Positions 23,421 through 35,095 are shown, counted from the stretch's first letter. The stretch is 64,000 bases of DNA from Eledone cirrhosa (GCA_964016885.1 OZ024747.1:7599795-7663794), one strand, 5' to 3'. A program made the numbers and translations. Notes: a model not told the origin generated them from the letters alone.

Positions 23421-24599
23421 GATTGGCAATGTGTTGTTCTGCCTAATGATCCAGCCATGCCCCTGGTTCCTCTATCACTCATTAGTAGCTATTCTCACCA
23501 TTACTGTACACTTTGCCTCTAATCTATCTAGGATCACCTCCCCCTCTTATATCCCAACACTCACACTATCCTGGATCACTCCCTGCCTAAAATCCTAACA
23601 CACCTGTCAACCCTTTAGTAACTGAGAAAGTGGATGTTAAATGATGATGGTGATGATAATGTAGCCCTATGTCTAGAAAAAAGAATGGATGGCCATGATT
23701 GGAGCACCTTTGATCATGGATCTGCTTGATATGTGCTGAACTAGGGTTAAACAACACATTAACTGAAAAAGATGCTCATGTATAAGTCCACCCCTTCCAT
23801 TTTATGTTTGAGAAATAGACAAAAACCCAAATCCTGTGTATAAGCCAAGGTATCTACTCAACATATGCTTAGATACTGTGGCTTTTGCAAATTCCCATAA
23901 GTGGAAAATAATTTTATGAAGTTTTAATATTTTAATATCTAAAATGTTTTTAAGTTTCATTTAGATTATGGTTTTTGTTTCACAACTCCATTTATTACAT
24001 AAAGGTTTTTTTACCATTTCATCTGTTTTATAAAGTTTCAACAAGTTTCTCAAAATTTTCGTTTACTTCCTTTTAGCAGACAACAGTAGTGCCACGTTCA
24101 TGATGTAACGGGTTTTTATTTGACATATAAAACTCAGATGTCAAAGTTGGTGAAAATTGGCAAAATATTAACGTCAAATATGTCTATCCCTCCACTTCAT
24201 CTGACCTATACACAAGTATATATGGTAAATTCAAAGCTGTTGGCTGAAATCTCCTTATTACATAACAAAATATGTTAGATTTCAGTTGTTAAATAACTGT
24301 CTGTTATTATTCCATTGAAAGTGTGATTTCACTAAACCTCATAATTATTGATTATTTTGATATTTAAAATACAAAGGCAATATTTTCTTATTGGAAATAT
24401 GGTTACAAAAGAATTGATTTGTCCTTGTCTGGAAGATGTTGTTTCTATAAATAATGACATTGCAGATTAAAGTGGATCTGGTCTTTGAAGTCAACTCAAC
24501 CATAGTGTTCAGATTTATTATCAGTGTCATTATAGTTCCCTCTCGTATATATATTTATTTATTAAGTAATATTTATCTCATAAGTGTCTCAATACATTG

Positions 24600-24749
24600 G
24601 TAGTTTTTCAAAGGTCTCTCTCTCTCTCTCCTCTCTGTATGTATGAATGTGTATATATATATATATATATAATGTGTGTGTGTTTTGTACTTTCGTAATT
24701 ATCTAATACTTAGCTGAATATGGTTTTACTAGTCTAAACTGGTTACTTC

Positions 24750-24820
<71 letters not shown>
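24600..24820. repeat. (CT)n and (TA)n microsatellites
   Basis: Two (TCTC)n-(TA)n blocks; the second (24750-24820) borders the hammerhead array. A matching (TA)n lies at its other end (26525-26563). Confidence 0.9.
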
Positions 24821-24825
<5 letters not shown>

Positions 24826-25093
24826 ATAAATGCTCTGAAATAGCGATATATATGTGAATATAGACATAGAGTATTCGAAAATATTCTGTATGTTTATAAT
24901 AAACATTTTGAAGACCTAATCGCTATAGAATAGAATACGTCTAAATATTTTCGAATACTCTATGTCTATATTCACATATATATCGCTATTTCAGAGCATT
25001 TATTCCAATTTCTAATTTCTGCCGGACCGGCAACCGCTCTTTCAAACCAGTTCCTGTACACAGCTAAGTATTCTATAAGTCTCTAGCTGTGTC

Positions 25094-25182
25094 ATTCTCG
25101 ATAAAAGCACTGGATATGTAGTCCTGATGAATTCTAACAAGAATGAAACGCGTAGATTACTTCCCTTGCTTTTATCGAGAAT
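25094..25182 (+). ncRNA. Hammerhead ribozyme, type I (unit 1)
   Basis: Outer stem I: 25094-25108 pairs perfectly with 25168-25182 (15 bp). An internal loop follows, then inner stem I GTAGTC (25118-25123) with GATTAC (25155-25160), including one G-U pair. Core: CTGATGA at 25124-25130. Stem II: ATTC/GAAT around loop TAACAA. Then GAAA at 25145-25148, whose last A opens stem III, ACGCGT (25148-25153). Predicted cleavage is after A25154 (GUA, allowed by the NUH rule). Stem II is AU-rich, with an A-U pair at the position usually G-C. The short stem III suggests activity is helped by dimer formation, as in other animal type I hammerheads. Confidence 0.9.
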
Positions 25183-25403
25183 CTAATTGTAATACGTGAC
25201 GTATTCTATTCTATAGCGATTAGGTCTTCAAAATGTTTATTATAAACATACAGAATATTTTCGAATACTCTATGTCTATATTCACATATATATCGCTATT
25301 TCAGAGCATTTATTCCAATTTCTAATTTCTGCCGGACCGGCAACCGCTCTTTCAAACCAGTTCCTGTACACAGCTAAGTATTCTATAAGTCTCTAGCTGT
25401 GTC

Positions 25404-25492
25404 ATTCTCGATAAAAGCACTGGATATGTAGTCCTGATGAATTCTAACAAGAATGAAACGCGTAGATTACTTCCCTTGCTTTTATCGAGAAT
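25404..25492 (+). ncRNA. Hammerhead ribozyme, type I (unit 2)
   Basis: Same fold as unit 1, displaced by 310 bp. Core CTGATGA is at 25434-25440 and predicted cleavage is after 25464. Confidence 0.9.
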
Positions 25493-25713
25493 CTAATTGT
25501 AATACGTGACGTATTCTATTCTATAGCGATTAGGTCTTCAAAATGTTTATTATAAACATACAGAATATTTTCGAATACTCTATGTCTATATTCACATATA
25601 TATCGCTATTTCAGAGCATTTATTCCAATTTCTAATTTCTGCCGGACCGGCAACCGCTCTTTCAAACCAGTTCCTGTACACAGCTAAGTATTCTATAAGT
25701 CTCTAGCTGTGTC

Positions 25714-25802
25714 ATTCTCGATAAAAGCACTGGATATGTAGTCCTGATGAATTCTAACAAGAATGAAACGCGTAGATTACTTCCCTTGCTTTTATCGAGA
25801 AT
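25714..25802 (+). ncRNA. Hammerhead ribozyme, type I (unit 3)
   Basis: Same fold as unit 1, displaced by 620 bp. Core CTGATGA is at 25744-25750 and predicted cleavage is after 25774. Confidence 0.9.
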
Positions 25803-26023
25803 CTAATTGTAATACGTGACGTATTCTATTCTATAGCGATTAGGTCTTCAAAATGTTTATTATAAACATACAGAATATTTTCGAATACTCTATGTCTATA
25901 TTCACATATATATCGCTATTTCAGAGCATTTATTCCAATTTCTAATTTCTGCCGGACCGGCAACCGCTCTTTCAAACCAGTTCCTGTACACAGCTAAGTA
26001 TTCTATAAGTCTCTAGCTGTGTC

Positions 26024-26112
26024 ATTCTCGATAAAAGCACTGGATATGTAGTCCTGATGAATTCTAACAAGAATGAAACGCGTAGATTACTTCCCTTGCT
26101 TTTATCGAGAAT
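26024..26112 (+). ncRNA. Hammerhead ribozyme, type I (unit 4)
   Basis: Same fold as unit 1, displaced by 930 bp. Core CTGATGA is at 26054-26060 and predicted cleavage is after 26084. Confidence 0.9.
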
Positions 26113-26333
26113 CTAATTGTAATACGTGACGTATTCTATTCTATAGCGATTAGGTCTTCAAAATGTTTATTATAAACATACAGAATATTTTCGAATACTC
26201 TATGTCTATATTCACATATATATCGCTATTTCAGAGCATTTATTCCAATTTCTAATTTCTGCCGGACCGGCAACCGCTCTTTCAAACCAGTTCCTGTACA
26301 CAGCTAAGTATTCTATAAGTCTCTAGCTGTGTC

Positions 26334-26422
26334 ATTCTCGATAAAAGCACTGGATATGTAGTCCTGATGAATTCTAACAAGAATGAAACGCGTAGATTAC
26401 TTCCCTTGCTTTTATCGAGAAT
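26334..26422 (+). ncRNA. Hammerhead ribozyme, type I (unit 5)
   Basis: Same fold as unit 1, displaced by 1240 bp. Core CTGATGA is at 26364-26370 and predicted cleavage is after 26394. Confidence 0.9.
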
Positions 26423-26520
26423 CTAATTGTAATACGTGACGTATTCTATTCTATAGCGATTAGGTCTTCAAAATGTTTATTATAAACATACAGAATATTT
26501 TCGAATACTCTATGTCTATA

Positions 26521-26568
<48 letters not shown>

Positions 26569-27429
26569 CATACATACATACTTGGCAGTTAATTTGTTTA
26601 TGGTGGATGTTATTTTATTATGTTAAAAGTAGTATCTTATGACTGAGCAGTTGTACTTGTGTGATAGATCTTAGTTCAGGTATGTGGTATTCATTTACTA
26701 TTATTTTGTTCCATTGTTGGATGAAGTTTGTGAGAGAACCACAACAGAAATACAAACCCTCCATCTCAATTTTACTTTTGAAAATCATAAGAACTGTGAA
26801 ACTGGCGAAGTAAATAGATATTCTTAAAAGACTCCAGTTGCATTTTCAACTTTTTTTCCTTATATATATATAAATATATAATTGTATGCTATGTGATGCA
26901 CTAATTGGTGTGAAAGAATTGTAGTAATTTGATAATGGAGGCCAACAGAAACGGGGCAGTCATGTTTTTTTCTCCACACCTTAATGAAACCCTTGACAAA
27001 AGAAGGTTCATGAAATTAAACATAGCTTGCTACACTGATGTATGTTGGGATACAATAAAGCAATTTAAATAGTAGATCTATTGTTATAATCACCATTGCT
27101 ATCCTCAAATAGGAGAAGAGGTTAATGTTTTTGTTATGAAAATTGTGTTCTTTTAGGATTCTCACTCCTCTCCTCTTCTCTCTCTCTTTCTCCACTCTCT
27201 GATTCTGTGCTGAGTTGAAAATCTCTTGGCATTGGCATTACTGTTCATACTTTAAGAGTATATGGCCAGAATTATTCAAACTTTGTTACCCCTCCTTCCT
27301 AAACAAAATCTTGACCCTAATCCAAAGTAAGAAATCAATATTATGATTATTCTAAACCAATCGGAAACAAGCTTCCCTCTATGAAGAGATCAATCTGAAT
27401 TACATGGGGTTGCTACTACTCTGATGATG

Positions 27430-27592
27430 ATTTGTAACTTTGGCACATTTGATCAAGTCCGGGCCTTATTTTATCAACCCCTGGGAAGATTAAAGATAAG
27501 GTCAAACACCAGCAGTATCTGAACTTGGGATATAAATAGATGTGACTAAATATCACAGGGCATTTTGTCTGCTGCTCTGATGAATCCAGTCA
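27430..27592 (-). mobile_element. tRNA-derived SINE, diverged relative
   Basis: ACTTTGGCACATTTGATCAA, GGCCTTATTTTATCAACCCC, TCTGAACTTGGGAT and ATCACAGGGCATTTTGTC keep the reversed order of body, B box and head. Confidence 0.55.
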
Positions 27593-27861
27593 ACTACATC
27601 ACTATTACTACTACTAAACTCAATTTCAAACTTTATTACAAAGCTGTTGCTACTTTGTTACTAAGATATATGGAGCTACATGGGTGCATGTAGTTACCCT
27701 TGTGTCAGTTGAACTTATGTTTATTTTAAACACTGACTGGTCACTGTTCTTCAACTGATGTCCGTTTGCCATCAGGAAGTTTTTTTTGTTTTTTTTTTAA
27801 ATACTTTTTTTATTTGGTTTGGTGAGAAGGGGTTTTGCTCATAGAAATTGGGTGCAATTAA

Positions 27862-28080
27862 CCCTTTAGCATTTACATTACTCTATATTTACTATCATAT
27901 TTTCACAGTAATTGTTTTACCTTACGTAATTATCTCACATAATATTGAACCTATCAGATTTTGATATTATTTATTTTGAGAACAATACCTTAACATCAGT
28001 ATGACAGTATGAGCAGCTGGTTTCAGCCGGTTTGAACAGAAACAGATGAGAGAATTCTGGCCGGTTTAAATGCTAAAGGG
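27862..28080. mobile_element. piggyBac-like MITE, copy 1
   Basis: 219 bp between TTAA (27858-27861) and TTAA (28081-28084). Ends are inverted: CCCTTTAGCATTTA at the left and TAAATGCTAAAGGG at the right. TTAA duplication with a CCC...GGG terminus is the piggyBac signature. No ORF, so non-autonomous. Confidence 0.85.
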
Positions 28081-28175
28081 TTAATGCTTCTCTTGAATAG
28101 TTGCAACTTGATTGCAACAGAAAAACGATGGGCAAGGAAGGGGGTTTTCAGAAGATCAACATTTTGGTAAGGAAG

Positions 28176-28255
28176 GAATGGATGTAGTGGTTAAGTGTGG
28201 AATCAGGATCATATAGTGGGTAGTGGTTAAGTGTGGAATCAGGATCATATAGTGG
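28176..28255. repeat. Direct duplication of about 37 bp
   Basis: TAGTGGTTAAGTGTGGAATC through ATATAGTGGG appears twice in a row. Confidence 0.8.
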
Positions 28256-28289
28256 GTGACAAGAGAAGAGACAAATGACTCAGTGTTAA

Positions 28290-28486
28290 TAATAATAATT
28301 GTTTCTACTTTTGACACAAGGCCAACAATTACCCCAGTGCATTACTGGTGCTTTATTTTATCAACCCCGTAAGGATGAAAGGCAAAGTTAACCTCGGCGG
28401 GATTTGAACTTAGATCATAAAGGGTCATAACTCTATGCTGCAAAGCATGGTGTCCGATCCTCTACCAATACTGCCAATCCACCGCC
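28290..28486 (-). mobile_element. tRNA-derived SINE family A, full length
   Basis: Complete reverse copy with CCTCGGCGGGATTTGAACTT and CTACCAATACTGCCAATCCA. TAATAATAAT on both sides may be the target duplication. Confidence 0.9.
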
Positions 28487-28528
28487 CTAATAATAATAAG
28501 GAGCAGGAATGAAGTATCAATAAATCAG

Positions 28529-28626
28529 GTTAACTTTGCCTTTCATCCCTACGGGGTCAATAAAAGAGAAGTACCAGTAATGCACTGTGGTAATTGCTGG
28601 CCTTGTGCCATAAGGAGAAACAATTA
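28529..28626 (+). mobile_element. tRNA-derived SINE family A, 5'-truncated
   Basis: Body and 3' end only: AGGTTAACTTTGCCTTTCAT to GGAGAAACAATTATT. Confidence 0.88.
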
Positions 28627-28994
28627 TTAGGTTTATTCACATTTCACGATCAATCAGCTCATCATGGGTGAATAAACATAATGATTTTATATTGATATTT
28701 CGCTTATTATTATTAACATCATTATTATTATGTTTGTGTGTGCATATATATGTGTGTATATATGTGTTAGTATGTATATTTATATATACATATATGTGCG
28801 TGTATGTATTAAACAGTTTTTTAATATCTAAAAATGAGGTTAGTAGTGCTAAAAATGTATTTTAAGCACAGTAAAAGTGTTACAGTACATGTGCCAGTGA
28901 CTTAGTGGATAAGAAAAACATAAGTCTTATCATTAAACTACAAAATTGGGACCCAGTGATAAAACCTTTGTTAGACAACATAACAACCAGTCTA

Positions 28995-29075
28995 GGGCAG
29001 TGGATTGGTGGAATTGTTCATGTTCATTCTTGCAGTATGTGTTAAGGGTTTAAATCCTGTTATGACCAAGTGGTA
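28995..29075 (+). mobile_element. tRNA-derived SINE head, degenerate
   Basis: GGGCAGTGGATTGGTGGAAT followed by GGGTTTAAATCCTG resembles the A and B box portion. The antisense open frame across this spot (29426-28992) therefore partly overlaps a SINE and is not a credible gene. Confidence 0.5.
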
Positions 29076-29854
29076 GACTTGATCTGTCGCTTGGTTTAAC
29101 ACCACTACCTGTCCCTTCGGTGTCTTTAGCAGAGTCCATTCTGTTGCAAGTATTTGGACCAGGTCTCCATTTTGAGGATACTTTCCTCCCACTTTCCAAT
29201 CCTGGAAAACCTGAAAAGATCCATCCTCTCCCCCACTAAACAGAAGAAAACAAGATAGACATACTCCAATGTTTGAACTAGTTATATTACTTATTTCAGA
29301 TTCTACTGTTTTACTATTACTTATATCACATTTATCTTCCTCCTCTGATGTTCTTGAAAGCTCTAAAAGTAAATAGTTATTTTTATTCTTTTTACTGGTT
29401 ATGGTCATGTTGGAGCGTGTTATCAAATGTATTGCCTAGAAGAGCCATTTATTTTTTTTTAGCCATTGTTTTACAGCCAAATGCACTTCCTGGTGTCAAT
29501 CTTTGTCAGAAATATGGTGTGGCCAGTTCTAAAAATCAAGATATACGAAATATGTATGTGTATATTGGCAAGAGAGACAATAAACAAACTGGTGGTTTCA
29601 GATGAAAATTTCTCGAAATATTTGTTCTAAGTTACACAGACAATCCCATGCCTGTTTCTCAACATCAGAAACTGTAGTGAACCTGTGATTGGCCAGTTGT
29701 AGGTCTGTAACAAATGATGTTATTGTTTAGTAAAAATGTGATTGTTTGAATTATATGGGGATTTCTTGGTAAATAAGGAGGTTATGGAAAGGGCTTGACT
29801 GAGTAATTTACTGAAAACCATCAATATATAACAGCAGAGAGAAGCTTCGCTATG

Positions 29855-30230
29855 TGCTATGCATCCCATCAATCAGTGAGGGCCTCCCTTGAATGGAAGC
29901 CAGAAGGAGGGCATAAGAAACAAGGGAGATCCATCAAGACTTGGTTGGGGTTTATGGAGGGAGACATGGGCCTAGCCTGGGAGCTGGCAGATTTCTCATT
30001 GTCTAATGCTCCATTGGGAGTAAAGGGAACTAAAGAATAAAAGGGTAAGCACTGATGTGCCACTGTAATATTTGCAGGCTGGTCTCAGGAGAACCAGGGA
30101 CAGACTCCCGAGCAAGATGGTTGGATAACATCCTTGAGCTCAGCCAGTCTTGCTTGAGGATCCAGCTGGATCAATTTGAGACAGTTGCTTCTGACAGGAC
30201 CTGCTGGAAAGAGTGCTTGAGGACTCTGCC
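29855..30230 (+). pseudogene. LINE RT C-terminal relic, different family
   Basis: Reads SLEWKPEGGHKKQGRSIKTW, like the WxPxGxRxRGRPxxTW end of many animal LINE proteins. At 30075-30215 a second such end reads RARWLDNILELS...DRTCWKECLR. Followed by a 20-base C tract. Confidence 0.5.
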
Positions 30231-30250
30231 CCCCCCCCCCCCCCCCCCCT
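30229..30250. repeat. Poly-C tract
   Basis: About 20 consecutive C bases, the longest G/C homopolymer in the window, just after a LINE relic. Length may be unreliable in the assembly. Confidence 0.9.
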
Positions 30251-31507
30251 CTCGGGAATAAGTGGGCAAAGAAGAAAGTTTCAATACTCATTTGAAAACC
30301 AGTCACTTCATTCACTTTGGAAAGGGCTTATATCTTTTATACTGAATTTGAGATTTCCTTCTGCCTGTCATCATAGAAGGGTTTGCTGGGGATATTTTTA
30401 TATGGTGAAGCAAAGGTGGAACTTAGATACAGGGCTGAGCTGAAGTATTATACTTTAACAAGCCACCACCCTCTCATGCATATACACTTGCACACATTCT
30501 TATATATAAAAACAAAGACATAGTAAAGCATATATAAACAGTACATAAACACATACAGAAGCTGACAATCTTAACATATATATGCTTCGGCTTAGGGACA
30601 CATATATGCATGGGTTTAATGGCACAACACACGCAGGTATAAGCAGCTACAAGCACACATATATGCACATACAGAGAAATAGTAGGTACACACACATACA
30701 TACATTTATCCAGCAACCCACCATTCAGTTTTATGCCCTCTTTGGGTTAGACAAAGGAAGTTTTTATTGCTAGTTATTGGAGCATTGGGCTGCTGTAAGG
30801 AGTGAACAGTTTATTTACTTCCCAACCACCCTTCATATAAACACTCCCTTTTATATCTGCTCACCTACCTCTCTCTTGCTGTAGTAGTCCTTTTTATTAA
30901 TTGAAATGGTGAGTCATTATTATTATCATCATGATTGTTGTTATTATTATAATTGCATGTAAAACTTCCATATTATTACAATAATTATTGTTGTTCTCAT
31001 TATTAACATTGCTCTCATTAGAGAACCCATGTTTTTGCTATATATATTTTTGAAAATGCCAGTTGACCCCAGCAGAGATTGTGGATGTACATTTTGTAAT
31101 TACTGCTAACCCCTTGAAGTATGATTCCATTGTGGATATCACCCTATGGCCTACTTTTTAGAAAAAGACAGCAATTTAGCACCCCACCTGGTGGCTACAA
31201 GCAAAGGTGTAGTATGATGGATAAGATTGGAAGGACTGAGGATGGGGTTTTGGCCCTTGTGTAAATTTTATATAAGGTAGGGATGAATAACTGATATTGT
31301 CGCTGGACATTGAATACACTGAGCCTCTCTGGGTAACTAGTTTGATCTTTTTTGACAATTCTCTATATTTATATTATTTTTTTACTGTTTAAATTTTTTA
31401 TTTTGATATGTACTAACTGTATATACACAATGTATCCTGTGTATTTTTTCTGTTGTTTGTGTGTATCTGTGCGTGCATATGTTATATTTTGGTAAATACT
31501 CTTTTGA
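30251..31507. other. No gene seen
   Basis: (CA)n-like sequence at 30480-30710 and AT-rich DNA. No domain or repeat recognised. Confidence 0.4.
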
Positions 31508-31705
31508 CCCTTTAGCATTTATATTACTCTATATATACTATAGAATTTTTGTGGCAAAGGCTTTACCTCACATAATATCGGATCTACGAGATTTTGATGT
31601 TATTTATTTTGAGAACAATACCTTAACATCAGTATGAGTAGCCAGTTACAATCAGTTTGAACAGAAAGATGTTGGAGAATTATGACCAGTTTAAATGCTA
31701 AAGGG
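31508..31705. mobile_element. piggyBac-like MITE, copy 2
   Basis: Same ends and the internal block GAGAACAATACCTTAACATC. Flanks TTGA and TTAA (one mutated). Confidence 0.82.
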
Positions 31706-32239
31706 TTAAATATATATCTTGGACATGAGGATTAGTTGGTAAACAGTTCAATCCTTTTGTATGGTGGTTTGAGTTATTGTCTTCTACCATGTTCTCAGCT
31801 TGAACTAAGACTTGTGATTGAAAGAGGGTAGTGAACAACAGAATTGTTAAAGCTTTGTAGAGAATATCTTTAGTAAGGTGGGATTTAAAAGATTTGGCTG
31901 TTATTTCCAGCAGGTTGCATGACCACATAGAAGCTTCCATCATTAGTTTATTTCATTTTATTTATTTATTTTTGTACTTATATTATATTTGATAATCCTA
32001 AGTGTGTGTGTGTGAGAGAGAGAGAAAATCTGCTCTGAACCTCAATAACAGATGTTATGGAGCTGGGCTACTGAATTCAAGTTTTTTAACTATTAAAGGA
32101 TTTTATTCTTGAAGCCTGGTTTGAACTGATGTCATTGCCCAAGGTGCTGGACAGTTTGATCAAACCTCGTTTATGGGATACTATAACTCATTCATCTAGT
32201 AGACCATTCTCACCATATTTCTTTCTAGCCTTCATACTT

Positions 32240-32500
32240 CCTTTGCATTTAATATCCATGTTTTGCTTCCATGGAGTATTGCACTTCATACACAAACATC
32301 ATATAATCTGTCTTTCTTTCAGAGAAAAAAATCAAATCCCTTTATTGTGAGCAGGGCTAACCCTTTCCCTGAACTTTTTCTACTGTTTTAAATCTGGCTA
32401 CTATGCTTCTTAAACATGCCACCTCCACTGCTAATTAGTTCACTAAGGTAACAGAAGCTGTCAACATTTCTAGGCAGCCTTCCAAGCAGTTGAAGGAATT
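32240..32500 (-). pseudogene. Old LINE RT fragment
   Basis: Minus-strand similarity to the block around FCYLGNRISSGGGCSEST and MKGRLYDACI of the 34 kb copy: CACCTCCACTGCTAATT and the GGTAACAGAAGCTGTC site are shared. Frame destroyed. Confidence 0.5.
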
Positions 32501-33879
32501 TACTTTGTGTGTAATCTTACTGATAACTAGTCCTGTGAATTTTCTATGTACAACATCCTTCACTATGAGCCTTAGCTAAGACCTTCTCTTTTAGTTATCT
32601 TACTAGGAAGAGGGTATTAGTGGTATAAAGTCCCAGTACACACCTGAACTGCATCTCATTTAAGCTAATTTTCTTCCTAACCAGTTGTGCTATAAGTGTT
32701 TCTGTTATTTTCATAACTTAGTCCATCAATTTGATGTTTCTATAGTTGCTTCTTTATAGAACAGCTCCTTTGCCTTTGAAGCAGTTGCTGATGATGATGA
32801 TGATAGTGTGCTGTCAGTTATTGGGGGAGACACCTCCCTGTACTACCTGATTGTCTATGCAAGTGAAGAGCATGTGTCCTACTTTTCTGAATATCTTCAG
32901 AATGTCAGGGAGAGGTGCAAAGGGGAGAGGTAGCAGTTGGCACAGAGCATATTACCATTATTTTGTTATTGAAAGCTCACATTTCTCTTGTTCCCTCTCT
33001 TCATGCACACACACACCATTAAGCTGGGTTATTAATATGAGTTTAAAGGTCAGCTGTAGATTAAATGTTATAGGTTGAGTTTGAACTATAGACAGGAATA
33101 GCAGCACTAGCTAATTGGAAGGAGGAAAGGTAGATGCAGAGGGTATGGAGATTATTAGGAGAGGAGATTGTAGGTGGGGAGAGAAGAACAATAACAATGG
33201 ACTTCACTGGTTCGGGTCTAAGTGCTTATGTCCAACCTCCACCCAGCCCTCTAGATGGTGTCCTATTGAAGGCGAACAACAGCAGCAACAGTTGGAGGGA
33301 GAGGGGTGATTAAACAAGGTTCAGCATTTATTAAAATTTTCTAAATTCCGCAACAGAAGAAAGCTTCACACTAACGATAGCAGCTCTCTCTCCCTCTCTC
33401 CCTTGACCCATTTTCTGAAGAGGAGTGGATAGAGATGCTTTCTTGCCCCATCAACAGAGCTGGAGGTAGCAGTGAAGGGAACTCACTATTGTCGTATTTA
33501 AAAGTACAACTTGAATTGTCAAACTCACACACACATACCAGACACACATATACCACAGACACACACATACCAGACACACATACCACATACACACACACAC
33601 ACACCATCATATTATTTCTATACACCCAAAGATTCCAGTTTATGAATAACAGAACTACCTGCTCACCGACTTAATAGCATAAGTGGTTGAGTATTCCACA
33701 GACAGGGGTACTCTTAGTGTAATCCTGAAGCAGAACCAGTGTAACATGGCTGAATGTTTGACTTACTGATGCAGTCCATCTGGTTGGCTTCTACAGATTT
33801 CAACACATGGTTGCAAAACAAACTTAACTCTTGTTCTCTTTACCCAAATGTGTGGCCTTGTGTATATCAATATTTTCTG

Positions 33880-34015
33880 CAGCAGTGAAAATTTCACTCA
33901 CAAGATTTTTGAGTCAATCCAAGGTTATATTAGAATATACAAAGTGCCACACATTGGGATTGAATCCTAGACCTTGTGATTGTCAAGTGAAGACATTGGC
34001 CATTTGCAGCAAATA
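33880..34015 (-). mobile_element. Degenerate tRNA-like SINE, third type
   Basis: AAAGTGCCACACATTGGGAT and TGAATCCTAGACCTTGTGAT look like the reversed GGTTCAGTCCCACTGTG box of another octopus SINE. Boundaries uncertain. Confidence 0.4.
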
Positions 34016-34049
34016 TGACTGCATGCACACATATGCACATTCTATATTT

Positions 34050-35062
34050 ATCCAGTCATCATCATCATCATCACCGTTTTATGTCTGTTCTTCCACGCTA
34101 GCATGGGTTAGACGGGTTGTCCTGTTGTGGGCAGTGTCTGGTCGGCTGACCATGCCTTGCTCATACAGGAACTGATTTGGCTTGATTTCTACAGCTGGAT
34201 GCCCTTCTTAACACCAACCTCATTTACAGTGAGTGCTGGGTGCTTTTTCGTGGCGCCTACACGTCCACTTTACAGTGTGGGCTGGGTGCTTTTTTGCCGT
34301 GGCGCCTTCACGACCACCTTGCGGTGGGGGGCATATTGTCTATATGCTTCAGCTTGTACCCATGGGAGGTCAGGTACTCTGTATTACTGCGTCACCAGAG
34401 GTCACGGTCGTGTGTCATCGCCTTTGAGAGGTATAATTGGGTAAGGTCGGCTTTTATCACCTCATCCCAGGTCATCTTGGGTCTCCCCACTCCGCGGTTT
34501 CCATCGACTTCTAGTGCTCTGCACCTTTTTATGCAGCTGTCATCCTTCATGTGCATCACATGTCCATACCAGCGTAACCGCCTCTCCTGCACACAGCATT
34601 TGATTCCTCTTATGCTCAGTCTCTCTCTCAATTCATTTATGCTTTGTCGTTCGCGTATATTACTGTTACACATCCATCGGATCATGCAGGCTTCGTTTCC
34701 CTCTAATCTACGTAAGTCTTCCACCTTCAGCGCCCAGGTCTCACTATCATGCAACATCGCTGTTCGGATACACGCATCATACAGTCTGCCTTTCATTCTG
34801 AGGGAGAAGCCTTTTGCAGCTAGCAGTGGTAGTAGTTCCCTAAACTTCTTCCATTCCATTCTTACCCTAGTTATTGTACTTTCTGAACACCCACCTCCGC
34901 TGCTAATTCGGTTACCTAGGTAGCAGAAGTTGTCTACTGTTTCTACAGAGCCCTCCCAGAGATTGGTGGTACTTGTTTCCTGTGGCTGTTTGCTGCTTGC
35001 TGTCCCAGCACAGCTGCTGCATGTGAAGCCTACATTCTTAATTAAGCTTCCTGAGATCCCGC
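34050..35062 (-). pseudogene. 5'-truncated LINE: RT C-terminal domain plus (ATG)n tail
   Basis: Minus-strand frame from about 35055 to 34392 reads FCYLGNRISSGGGCSEST, WKKFRELLPLLAAKG, GSETWALKVEDLRR-like (here DSETWALK), IRWMCNSNIRERQS, LRWYGHVMHMKDDSC and GRPKMTWDEVIKADL. This is the C-terminal half of a non-LTR reverse transcriptase of the RTE-like group common in invertebrates. The 3' tail reaches the (ATC)n at about 34053-34075. Close copy at 56035-57015. Confidence 0.82.
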
Positions 35063-35095
35063 TACATCTCTTGTGTATCCAGTATATACACATTT

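Larger units (their letters stand above)
24821..26524 (+). repeat. Five 310-bp tandem units, each with a type I hammerhead ribozyme
   Basis: The same landmark recurs at 25011, 25321, 25631, 25941 and 26251, an exact period of 310 bp, and I see no differences between units by eye. The forward array runs from about 24944 to 26524 (5.1 units). It is preceded at 24821-24941 by a partial unit in reverse complement. (TA)n microsatellites flank both ends. Each unit holds a hammerhead fold (separate entries) and a short GCCGGACCGGC hairpin. The organisation matches hammerhead satellites and metazoan retrozymes, whose RNA self-cleaves to monomers and can circularise. No protein is encoded. Confidence 0.9.

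Noticed and set aside
24821..26524. CRISPR array
   Set aside because: Units are 310 bp, identical throughout with no variable spacers, in animal DNA.
28992..29426. 144-codon minus-strand open frame as a gene
   Set aside because: Its 3' part overlaps a degenerate SINE head and no domain is recognisable; no splice or promoter context supports it.
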